Below, in pieces: positions 1-9,600 of a DNA stretch of 64,000 nucleotides. A model generated the notes under the pieces. The model did not search any database. It was not told where the DNA came from and worked only from the letters and a program-made list of their open reading frames with translations. Each line of letters starts with the position of its first letter. The first letter of the stretch is position 1. Source of the stretch: Symbiodinium natans (taxonomy: Eukaryota > Sar > Dinophyceae > Suessiales > Symbiodiniaceae); NCBI GenBank assembly GCA_905221605.1, contig CAJNDS010000269.1, positions 618,767 to 682,766 of the forward strand, given 5' to 3'. Both the position numbers and the translations under genes were made by a program.

Positions 1-280
1 TTTTTAAATTCCCCGATACTAAATCACGAGCCCGGGCCTCCCCCTCAATACTAAATTACGAGCCCGGGTCTCCCTTCTCTTCTCTTGTTCTCTTTTAAAT
101 CTCAAAATCACACCAAAGGAAGCTTCTTTTCCTTATTGAATGAAAAAGAAAAAGAAGAAAAGAGATAGGTAAAGACACTGAAGAGCTCCACTGCCTACTG
201 TTTCATTCCTTTCCTCTCTTTCTATGTGTTGTTGTCCTTGTCGTTTCAGAAAGCTAGCAAAATAAGGGCAAGGGGGCTTT
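1..280. repeat. Pyrimidine-rich repeat, copy 1
   Basis: This stretch recurs almost unchanged at 802-1081, with an offset of 801 bases and one or two small indels. It carries two 'ACTAAATyACGAGCCCGGG' modules, then a CT-rich run and a GA-rich run. Stops occur in all frames over any useful length, so the short open frames here are composition artefacts. A third, partial copy starts near 2792. I recognise no gene in it. Confidence 0.85.
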
Positions 281-801
281 AAATTATTAAAATTATTTAA
301 TTCCACCCTGGAATTAAATAATTTAAATCATTTAAATAATTTAAATAATTTAAATCCGAAAAGGGGGGGGGCCAAAAGTGCCCGGAGGCTGCCCGGCAAA
401 ATTTGGCCAAATCGAGCCGCGATAGTTTAAATAATTTCGGGCCTCCAGAAAGGCGCGGCTCGATTTGGCCAAATTTTGCCGGGCAGCCTCCGGGCAAGAT
501 TTGGCCAAATCGAGCCGCGCATTTCTCATCGCATACGAAGGGCAGCCCGATTTGGCCAAATTTTGCCCGGAGGCTGCCCGGCAAAATTTGGCCAAATCGA
601 GCCGCGCCTTTCTGGAGGCCCGAAATTATTTAAACTATCGCGGCTCGATTTGGCCAAATTTTGCCGGGCAGCCTGCGGGCAAAATTTGGCCAAATCGGGC
701 TGCTCGTCGTACGCGATGAGAAATGCGCGGCTCGATTTGGCCAAATTTTGCCCGGCAAAATTTGGCCAAATCGGGCCCCTGGACATTGAAATGAAATTGA
801 C
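281..801. repeat. Foldback element of nested inverted repeats
   Basis: The insert sits between repeat copies 1 and 2, immediately after the shared 'GGCAAGGGGGCTT'. It starts with an AT-rich ATTTAAAT-type segment and continues with many alternating copies, in both orientations, of a core reading ATTTGGCCAAAT, itself a palindrome. Positions 381-510 are the near-perfect reverse complement of 550-679. A second, overlapping pairing joins 497-570 to 676-749. The other two duplicate copies read straight into CTGAAGAGGAG at this point, so the element looks like an insertion. Short open frames across it are shadows of the palindromes. A non-autonomous foldback transposon is the likeliest identity, but no transposase is present. 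Confidence 0.75.
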
Positions 802-1209
802 TTTTTAAATTCCCCGATACTAAATCACGAGCCCGGGCCTCCCCCTCAATACTAAATTACGAGCCCGGGTCTCCCTTCTCTTCTCTTGTTCTCTTTTAAA
901 TCTCAAATCACACCAAAGGAAGCTTCTTTTCCTTATTGAATGAAACAGAAAAAGAAGAAAAGAGATAGGTAAAGACACTGAAGAGCTCCACTGCCTATTG
1001 TTTCATTCCCTTTCCTCTCTTTCTATGTGTTGTTTTCCTTGTCGTTTCAGAAAGCTAGCAAAATAAGGGCAAGGGGGCTTCCTGAAGAGGAGAGAGGGCA
1101 CCTATTTTTTAATTATAGAGGGAAAAGCGAGAGACAAGGAAGGGACAAAAGATAGATAAAGAAGAGTGCTATCCGTCTCCTTGTTTCTTGTGTCTTCTCT
1201 TCTTTTCAG
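802..1209. repeat. Pyrimidine-rich repeat, copy 2
   Basis: The first 280 bases duplicate 1-280. The next stretch (about 1081-1209) is duplicated again at about 2999-3128, including a CT tract ending in TTCTTTTCAGT. The tract resembles an intron 3' end, but no coding exon follows it. The copy is non-coding. Confidence 0.8.
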
Positions 1210-2770
1210 TTCATCGTATTCCTCTTTTCGGCCTGTCTCTTCTGCTCTTTTCCTTACCCTTCTCCTTTTCAAGTTCTTCCTTTTTCGTTTTTCTGTTTCG
1301 AAAAGAAAGAGGGAAGGGAGAGAGAAGGGAGAGAGGATAGATAAAGAAGAGTGCCATTTTCTTTGCGCCTTGTTTTGTCTCTCCATCTTCTTTGTTCGTC
1401 TCTCTTTTCTATTCTTTTCTTGGCTCTTCCCATTAGAATTGTCTTCCTTTTATCTCTCCTCTCTCCTTCTCTTGCCCTTCTCTTCTCCTGTTCCCCTTTA
1501 AATGACAAAAACACGAGAAAGGAAGAACAAGAGAGGAATGGAGGCCCTTTTCCTGAATTCTCCTGTTGCAATGAATAAGGAAAAGAGCATAGGAGATAAG
1601 GAAGGGAATTGTGGGCGATGGAACGGGTGTCCTTTTTGATAGTTTTCTGCATCTTCAAGGAAGAAAAAGGACACCCGCCCAAGAAGGAAAAGTAACATAA
1701 GAGATAGGGAGGAAATTGAAAAGCTCCTCTCTTTACCTAGTCATTTCCTGTCCTCTCTTCTTATTTGTTGTTTTTCTTATTCGCTTCAAAAAGCAAAATA
1801 ACAAAATAAGGGAAAGGCGATTTCCTGAAGAGGAAGAAGGGCGCCTACCTGTGAATAGCAAGGTTGATTTTTTCTAATTAGGGAGAGACTTGCCCCGCCT
1901 GAGCCTCCCTGGCCTGCTTGTTGTGGCCACATTCCGGTACAGTTGTGCTTCCAGAAAAATGGCATCCTTGTTATCTCCTCTCACTTCCCTTTCCCTTCTC
2001 TCCTTCTGTTTCCTTCTGACTGATAAACCACAAGACAGGAACTTGTATGATAAGGCAGTGGAAGGGTAAGCAGAGGGTGACTCCTGGCGCGTGGACCGGT
2101 CCATACTTCATCATACCCCTCCTCTCGGCCTATCTCTTCTGTTCCTTTCCTTACCCTTCTCCTTCTCATAGTTCTTCCTTTTTGTTTTCTTATTTCGAAA
2201 AGAAAGATGGCAGGGAGAGATAAGGAAGAGAGGATAGATAAAGAGTGAGTGCCATCTTCTCTGCGCCTTGTTTTGTCTCTCCCTCTTCTCTATTCATCTC
2301 ACTTCTATTCTTTTCTTTGCTCTTCCCATTAACAATGCAATCCTTTTGTCTCTCCTCTCTCCTTCTCTCTCCCTTCTCTTCTCCTGTTCCCCTTTAAATG
2401 ACAAAAACGCAAGAAAGGAAGAACAAGAGGGGAATGGAGGCCATGTTCCTTTCTTTTCCAATGGATGGGGAAAGTGAGCGGGGTTGGCTCCTTGTCCGTA
2501 GACCCTCCCCACGCTGCAGCAAATCCCTCCTCTCGCCCTATCGCCTCTGTTCTTTTCCTTGTTCCCAAACGGAAAAAGAAAATGGGTTCCTTTACATGTT
2601 CATTGTTCTTCCTTTTGTTTTTTTATTTAAAAGGGAAAGATAAGAAAGAGAGGAAAGAAGAAAACGAGCACCATCTTCTCTTTGCCTGATTTTGCACCTC
2701 CCTCTCCTGTCTTCATTTCTCTTCCATGATTTTCATTGCTCTTCCCATGAAAATTGTTTCCTTTTGATCT
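1210..2770. repeat. CT/GA-rich degenerate repeat region
   Basis: The region is built from internally related modules. 1210-1575 is close to 3308-3670, 1990-2200 is close to 3180-3390, and 2270-2440 is a diverged copy of 1370-1540. Alternating polypyrimidine and polypurine blocks give many short low-complexity open frames on both strands, rich in Ser/Phe/Leu or Lys/Arg/Glu. None has domain character. I see no gene. Confidence 0.7.
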
Positions 2771-3733
2771 CTCCTCTCTCCTTTCTCTCTCCCTTCTCTT
2801 CTCTTGTTCTCTTTTGAATCTCAAAATCACACCAAAGGAAGCTTCTTTTCCTTATTGAATGAAAAAGAAAAAGAAGAAAAGAGATAGGTAAAGACACTGA
2901 AGAGCTCCACTGCCTATTGTTTCATTCCTTTCCTCTCTTTCTATGTGTTGTTTTCCTTGTCGTTTCAGAAAGCTAGCAAAATAAGGGCAAGGGGGCTTCC
3001 TGAAGAGGAGAGAGGGCACCTATTTTTTAATTATAGAGGGAAAAGCGAGAGACAAGGAAGGGACAGATGATAGATAAAGAAGAGTGCTATCCGTCTCCTT
3101 GTTTATTGTGTCTTCTCTTCTTTTCAGTGCCCCTCCAGAAAATTCAAATGGCCTCCTTGTTGTCTCTCCTCTCTCGCTTCTCTTGCCCTTCTCTCCTTCT
3201 GTTACCTTTTAACTAATATAACACAAGAAAGGAACTTGTATGATAAAGCAGTGGAAGGGTAAGCAGAGAGTGACTCCTTGCGCGTGGACCTTGCCCATAC
3301 TTCATCATATCCCTCTTTTCGGCCTGTCTCTTCTGCTCTTTTCCTTACCCTTCTCCTTTTCAAGTTCTTCCTTTTTCGTTTTTCTGTTTCGAAAAGAAAG
3401 AGGGAAGGGAGAGAGAAGGGAGAGAGGATAGATAAAGAAGAGTGCCATTTTCTTTGCGCCTTGTTTTGTCTCTCCATCTTCTTTGTTCATCTCTCTTTTC
3501 TATTCTTTTCTTGGCTCTTCCCATTAAAATTGTCTTCCTTTTATCTCTCCTCTCTCCTTCTCTTTCCCTTCTCTTCTCCTGTTCCCCTTTAAATGACAAA
3601 AACACAAGAAAGGAAGAACAAGAGGGGAATGGAGGCCCTTTTCCTGTATTCTCCTGTTGCAATGAATACAGAAAAGAGCATAGGAGATAAGGAAGGGAAT
3701 TGAGGAGCTCCTTTCGCTACTTTCTTATGCCCT
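2771..3733. repeat. Pyrimidine-rich repeat, copy 3
   Basis: Positions 2792-3128 repeat 870-1209, and 3308-3670 repeats 1215-1575. The part between (3129-3307) is related to 1950-2100 instead, so this copy has a mosaic history. No gene is visible. Confidence 0.75.
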
Positions 3734-3860
3734 TTCCTTTGTATCTACCACACAAAAACACCACTCTCAGCTTCCAAGAATACTCTCGTGGAGACGCATT
3801 GGTTAGTCTAAAAACCCGAGTCTCAGCTTCCAAATAGACCCTATTTAAGCCACACACCCC
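3734..3860. other. Short direct-repeat spacer
   Basis: 'TCTCAGCTTCCAA' occurs twice (about 3766 and 3821) in an otherwise unremarkable spacer. It ends in a run of Cs at about 3860-3878. No coding signal is visible. Confidence 0.4.
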
Positions 3861-4440
3861 ACCCCCCCCCCCCCCCCATGGTATGGTCAGGTAGGGGGGG
3901 GGGGGCCGACTGTGAGCACACCCTCGGCAAAACCCGTGTGTTGGGAGTGTTGCGCCTTCGGTTGAGGGAGCACGCCCTCGGGAAAGCCCATGTGTGTGAG
4001 GCGTTTATCCCCCCCCCGCCCCCTCCAGGTCTACGGTCTCTAACCCTAAGCCCTAAACCCTTTCAAACCCTAAGCCCTAAACCCTACACCAACCCTAAAC
4101 CCTAAACCCTAAAACCAACCCCCAAGCACACCACAGGGGGGGGGGGTTAACCCTAAACCCTAAACCCTTTCAAACCCTAAACTCTAAACCCTAAACCCTG
4201 AACCCTAAACCAACCCTAAGCCCTAAACCCTAAAACCAACCCCCAACCACAACCACACCACAGGGGGGGGGGGGGGGTTAACCCTAAAACCCTTTCAAAC
4301 CCTAAACACTAAACCCGAAACCCTAAACCGTAAACAACCCGAACCCTAAAACCAACCCCAACCACACCACAGGGGGGGGGGGGGTTCCAGACCATGGGTG
4401 GGGGGGGGGGGGGGGGGCCGGGGAGCACTGGACCATATAT
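3861..4440. repeat. G-rich and telomere-variant satellite
   Basis: A pair of direct repeats of about 30 bp (3911-3941 and 3967-3997, 'GAGCACrCCCTCGG...') is followed by roughly three units of about 115-130 bp. Each unit holds CCCTAAA-type repeats with 'CCCTTTCAAACCCTAA' and 'AACCAACCCC', and ends in 'CACACCACA' plus a G tract of 10-15 bases that runs into the next unit. The array closes with further G tracts near 4374-4420. It is a higher-order satellite made from telomeric repeat variants. Confidence 0.75.
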
Positions 4441-4616
4441 AGGGCCCTAATTCCCACATTCCCAATTAAGAGCCAGGCGGACTTCCCAAGCGGCCCTCGG
4501 GGTTTAGGGTTTAGGGTTTAAGTTTAGGGTTTAGGGTTTAGGGTTTAGGGTTTAGGGTTTAGGGTTTAGGGTTTAGGGTTTGCAGATTCCCATTCTGGCA
4601 CGGTGCCTTATGCTCC

Positions 4617-4735
4617 CTGAACTAGGACCTAGACTAGGCCCTTATTTCCCGGTTTAGGTTCCCCGTTCGAGGCCTTAAGGCAAAAAAAGCACCCTTTCAT
4701 GTTGGGCTACTCTTGGGTCTAGGAAACCCTTAGCC
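4617..4735. repeat. Short inverted-repeat element, family 'CTAGGACC'
   Basis: The element begins near 'GAACTAGGACCTAGACTAGG' and ends near 'CTCTTGGGTCTAGG'. Related copies occur at about 34893-35012, 60535-60662 and 62140-62265. All share a 'GGCCCTTATTCCC' block on the left and an 'AAAAAGGGTACCC' block on the right. It is probably a non-autonomous element of the introner or MITE type. Confidence 0.5.
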
Positions 4736-5140
4736 CGACATCACACGCCCCCTAGACTCTGAGCCACCTGCCAGGCTCACGGCCATCACCGTCCTACGGG
4801 ACCTGGCTCCAGGGACAAAGCCCGACAGGAGCCATGTGGGGTTGAAGGGTGCAGAGTCTGATATTGCGAGTTGTTCTAGCGGGGTAAGGGTCTTAACAAT
4901 TTTATGAATCCTGACGGAAACGGGAACCTACGTGCCTGCTCAACTGCCATTTCTGGCAGGGTCTAGCTTGCTGTTCTATGGTGAGTGTACAGGTGAATAA
5001 TATTTTTTGGGTGTCTAGTGTATACGGGTAGTTCCCAAGATGAGGGTCCTTCTTTTGGGGTTACCTGGGGTCAGGATGTGTTGAACGGTTGTTGGTGAGA
5101 GTGTGTATGGTTCCTTGTTCCGGGGATGCTAGCGGCCTCA

Positions 5141-5248
5141 TACTTGGATGTTCATGGGTACCTGCAAGGGGGGGTTCGAAGGTTAGAACCAATTTGCTGC
5201 TATCACTCAGAACCCTACAAAGAAGTACCCACAGGAGCCTCCAAGTAC
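5141..5248. repeat. Short inverted-repeat element, family 'CTTGGAGGTTCATGGGTAC'
   Basis: The left end reads TACTTGGATGTTCATGGGTA; the right end is the approximate reverse complement, GTACCCACAGGAGCCTCCAA. The same ends occur at 40953-41062 and 49778-49855. Half ends occur near 40583, 47405, 56588, 58905 and 61968. The scattered copies with matching termini suggest a mobile non-coding element. Confidence 0.6.
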
Positions 5249-5460
5249 AGTAAGCTCCAGAAAGTCGGAACATGGGTTTAGGATCCCTAAGCCCTAAACC
5301 CTAAACCCTAAACCCTAAACCCTAAGGATGATTAGAGCAGGGTTTCCCTTTCGGATACCTTAATTGGGGCATGGGGATCAAGGGCGTTGAAAGCCTTTTT
5401 GGAGTTTACCATATGAATCCGTATGGTCCTCATGAGCCCATGTCCAGTCGAACCTTCAGC

Positions 5461-5674
5461 TTGGTAGCCCAGTGGTACCTTTAGGGTTTAGGGTTTAGGG
5501 TTTAGGGTTTAGGTTCAGGGTTTAGGGTCCTTTACCCCTTTCTGTTTGGTCCTGGGTTCCCTTCTAAGGTAACCAACCCCAAAAAGGGTGCCTTGTTTGG
5601 GTTCTGGGTTCCCTTCCGAAGTAAACAACCCAAAACAAGGTGCCCTTATTCTAACATGGTTACTGGGCTGCCAA
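5461..5674. repeat. Short inverted-repeat element, family 'TTGGTAGCCCAGTGGTACC'
   Basis: The left terminus at about 5461 (TTGGTAGCCCAGTGGTACC) and the right terminus at about 5655-5674 (GGTTACTGGGCTGCCAAG) are inverted copies. A telomeric array sits inside the element. The same termini delimit the 22050-22166 intron of the NTPase-RCC1 gene, and one-ended copies lie near 18335, 30070 and 46743. Confidence 0.6.
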
Positions 5675-6399
5675 GTCAAGCGTCGGGACCCGGTTGTCTC
5701 ACCTTCATGCGAAGTCCATGCCATGAACATGCCAAGAAAGCCCTGTCCGTGAAGCCCTGAATGCTGAAATCTAAGACCGACCCGGTGCAGATGCTACTTT
5801 CAGCTTGGCGGTGGTGCCCTAAGCACCCATGAGCACCCCAAACCCTAAACCCCTAAACCCCAAACGCCCTAAAGCCTGAACCTTAACCCCCTAAAACCTG
5901 AACCCCTACCCCCTAAACCCTAAACCCTAAACCCTTGAAACCCGAGAAACCCTAAATCCGTGGTCTCAGACCAAGAGTTGCTGATGCGCGCAGGAAGCAG
6001 AAGCTGACTCGCTGCCAGCCGGGTCCCTGCCGCGTAGTTTGTACATTGTGGGGGCTTACGGTTTTTGGGTTTGGGGTTTAGGGGTTTAGGGCTCCGATGA
6101 GTCCAACTCTGGTGCAACTCCACCCTGCAGATGCACCAACCACACGTTAGAGACTTAAGGAACTCGGCACTGAGGGTGGTATCTTCCGAGGTGTGCGGTG
6201 CGTAATGCTCCCCTTTTTGGGACGAGTGAAACCCTACTTGGAGGATCATTTCCGATGAGCAGGGTTACAAGCAGGGCAATTGTAGTTCTAGTTGGCGAAA
6301 ACCTGTTTTAAGGAACCGGCAAGCTCATGTATAAGGACCCCTGAACCGGTTTAGGGTTTAGGGTTTAGGGTTTAGGGTTTAGGGTTTAGGGTTTAGGGT

Positions 6400-6404
6400 T
6401 TAGG
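6400..6404. other. Target-site duplication, left copy (TTAGG)
   Basis: TTAGG directly precedes the retrotransposon and is repeated at 15111-15115 directly after it. Five bases is the usual duplication length for copia elements. Both copies lie in TTTAGGG repeats, so the element inserted into a telomeric array. Confidence 0.85.
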
Positions 6405-6608
6405 TGTCAGCTAAGTGCGGTGCTGACACTGGCAGGCACCGCAACGCTAAGAGCGCGACGCACCGGTCCGCTTTTCCACAGACAAAAGACATCTCATGCG
6501 CCTTGATCGAGCGGCGTTTCGAAAGCGGTGTGACTGGCTGGGCAAAGGGAACCCTGTACACTACACAAATGAACGTTCCCAAGGTTGCCTCATATCTCCA
6601 GGTTTACA
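6405..6608 (-). repeat. 3' LTR
   Basis: This is the 204-bp long terminal repeat. It is identical over its whole length to 14907-15110. On the element's own strand it begins TGTAAACC and ends AGCTGACA. The last 24 bases of that strand can form a hairpin (TGTCAGC pairing with GCTGACA). The pol reading frame runs about 15 codons into this LTR before its stop at 6561-6563. Confidence 0.95.
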
Positions 6609-9600
6609 CTGGTCAAAAGTCTTCCCCCCTCTGTTTGGCACTTGTAGCCACCCGCTACGGAAAGGCAACCTAATGCCCTTCTTCATCCGTTGCCACCATT
6701 CCTCGCAGTTCATGGGTTTCGTCAGCGGGTCCGCGATCTGGTCGCCCGTCGGGATCCAGAGCAGGGGGATCTTGGCATGCCAGCGTTCGACCAGGAGTTC
6801 CATTCGGAGCGCGGTGAGGTCTATCGCCAGACGACGATCACTTGGCACTCGGGGTACTCCGGTTTTCTGAAGATGGTCGAAGAGGGATTTGCAGTCGGTC
6901 AGGCAGAGTAGAGGCCAACGGCTCCGTGCTTCTTCCACCTTCACCAGGTCCCCCTTCAGGAGGGTCGCAAACAGGGACCGGGTGTACTGGCCCCCTTCCA
7001 GTCCTTCGACCCCGGCCATAGTCTCTGCGCCAAAGGTACTCCTGCAGACCCGTTTGCAGGATTGGCTCCTCCACTCCAGCATCCCACCGATTGCCAGGCA
7101 TCCACTAGCCAGCTTCTCATCGAACAGCATGATCATGTGGCCGATCTGGGAGGCGAGCTTTGACCCGGCCCGTTTGGGTTTTCTAGGCCGGTCAGGGCCG
7201 AAGGGTCCCCCGATGTTCCCGAGGCGGACTTCCTCGGGAGTTAGCTGGAACCCAGCCTCAGCCACCTCGAGCTCTGCGTTGGCCCAGGCGGCGTCGTGGT
7301 AGACGACGAACACCGCGCGATCCAGATCCACCGGCGGGAGGTTGATGCCCTCATCCTTGTGGAGGTTGGCGCGGTCGACGATGGTGTTGGTGAAGCGTAC
7401 GTCGCCAACGGTTGGGGCCCTTTGCAATTGTTGAGCAAGCGCCACGCTGCACTGAAGGTCGGGCCGGCTCTGTGTGGCCAACCAGCTCAAGGCCCCCACT
7501 AAAGACCGGTTGTCGATGATCTGTTCCTCCTCAGCGGGGTCTTCGGCACGTTGGTCTTTGCGAACATCAACTCGAAACAGCCTGCCCTCGACAAAGCTCG
7601 TCTGGGAAAGCTTGACCCCTTCAGGGCCATTCCGGACAAACGACCCCACGTAGTCAAACTCGTCCTCTTCCCAACCATCCACCGGAAAAAGTTCGCTGAG
7701 GCGAGCTTGTAGGAGCCGATTGAGCTTCTTGTCCGCAATCACCAGGATGTCGTCGACGTGGATGGCCAGGTAGGCGACAGGTTCCCCTTTGAAGTCCTTG
7801 GGCACAAGCATGAACACGCAAGGGTCCAAGGGACAGGGCTTTAGCACGTAGTCATTCCCGTCGACGGCAAAGACCTCGTTGAGGAGCACGTTGCAGAGCC
7901 TCTCATACCAGCGGCGGGGGCTTTCTGATAGCCCAAAGATCCCCTTCCGAATCTTCACCAGTTGGTCAGGATGTAGGCCATCGACTCCGCCCCGGGGTTG
8001 TTTCATCCACAAGTCCCTCTGCAGCTCCAAACCGTTGAGGAAGGCTGCTTGAACGTCGCCAGCAGCTGCCGTCCAGCGCCGGGAAGCACATATCTGCAGG
8101 AGGGCCATCAGTGAGGAACGTGCCACCGTCGGGGAGTCGACGGGGGCGTCGGAGGTGAGGACATCTGGGTCTTGGTGCCCGGCTACAACTAACCTCGCCT
8201 TCGGCTTCCATGGCAAATCTGGATTTGCCCGCCGCTTACCGAGGTTTTTATCACGGTAAGCGTACCTCGAATTGAGGATACGCTCACCGGGCACTGAGCG
8301 GCGGATGAGCTCGCTGTCGCTGAGGGATAGCACTTCGATCGCGTTGTGGTCCAGGTGTTCCTTCCACTGTTTGGCTTCAGCGGCACGAAACTCTTCTCGT
8401 TTGGACTCCGGGATCGAGTTCCACGGCAACTCTTTCTCCATCTGCTTTTCCCGGGAGCGTCTTGTCTTGGCCTGCTTGAGCATCATGGCTTCGCGAGGAG
8501 GATCAGGGGGACCTTTTCGGCGATGGCGTTTCATCACCTGGTACGGAGGGGGCCCTTCATGAACACGTCGTCGACCACGAGGTGGATGCCCATCCGTTCT
8601 TTCATCATCGTCATCGGGGTCCATCATCTCCTCATCTGTAGGCACGACGTGACTGCCCACGTCTGAAATGCCGCCCTCCGGAGCCTCTCCGATATCAAGG
8701 TCGGTCTGGGCCGGGAACTCTTCGTCCGTCTCCAGCTCGGTGTTCAGGAGGCGGTCGAGGTCCTCTTTGGCAGCCTTGAAGGAAAAAGCCTGGCCGAGCT
8801 CCTCTGGAGTCGACAGACGGAGATGTTCGGGAGCGCATAGGAAGCATCGCCCACCACGAGTCACCCACAGGTTGTTGCCCTCCGGTCCAATCACTGTGCC
8901 CGGGCCGAGCCAGCTCCCCCGTTTTGCGTTCTTCGCCTTCCTGTAGAAGAACACCTGTTCGCCCGGCTCCGGGGCCCGATCTTGAACGCGTGCGCGGCCC
9001 GCCAAGGCCCTCCGCACCCGATCATCTGTTTGGACAACGTGGAAGGCCGCCCTTGCCGCCGTTCGAATTGCCACCTCTCTAGCGTGCTTGTCGTCGATGA
9101 TGGGTTCATCGCCCGGGCGGTTTGCATGGGGTCCGTCCAGTAAGTCCTCGGGCAAGTTTGGTGTCGAGCCGAAGACGTGTTGGACAGGACTGTACCCCCC
9201 GGACCGGGCCAATCCGTTCTTCGCCGAGGAAACGGCGGCGATTGCCAAATGCATGTCTCCTTTCTGCACGGACATCTCGTCGACGATGCGAGCAAAGATG
9301 GCCTTCCAGGTACCACCGTGGCGTTCGACGAAACCAGCTTGCCAGTGTGCCTGGCCGGCTGCATTTTTGATCTTCGTGCCGGTCCAGTCGCTGATCTTGG
9401 CGAAGGCTTTCTCCAATCCATTCTCGAGGTCGACGGCCACCACCGTAGGTGTCCCAAACACATTAAGCCAATGCTCGCAGAAAGCTTTTTCGAGGTGCGG
9501 CGTGTCCTTTCGGGCAACCGGTATCACTATGTGGTAGGCCGAGGAGAAGTCCACAACGGATAGCAACTGATGCTTGACACCCTCCGAGTCGTGCACATAG

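Larger units (their letters stand above)
4441..6399. repeat. Telomeric-repeat spacer with inverted-repeat elements
   Basis: TTTAGGG arrays lie at 4501-4580, 5480-5527 and 6349-6404. CCCTAAA arrays lie at 5285-5325 and 5838-5935. Short element-like sequences at 4617-4735, 5141-5248 and 5461-5674 are listed separately. Between CCCTAAA on the left and TTTAGGG on the right, 5990-6062 could hold one exon, but no frame stands out. I support no gene here. Confidence 0.55.

Noticed and set aside
1102-3690. Several Ser/Phe/Leu- or Lys/Arg/Glu-rich frames of 60-140 codons.
   Set aside because: Low-complexity polypyrimidine/polypurine DNA with duplicated modules; opposite strands mirror each other.
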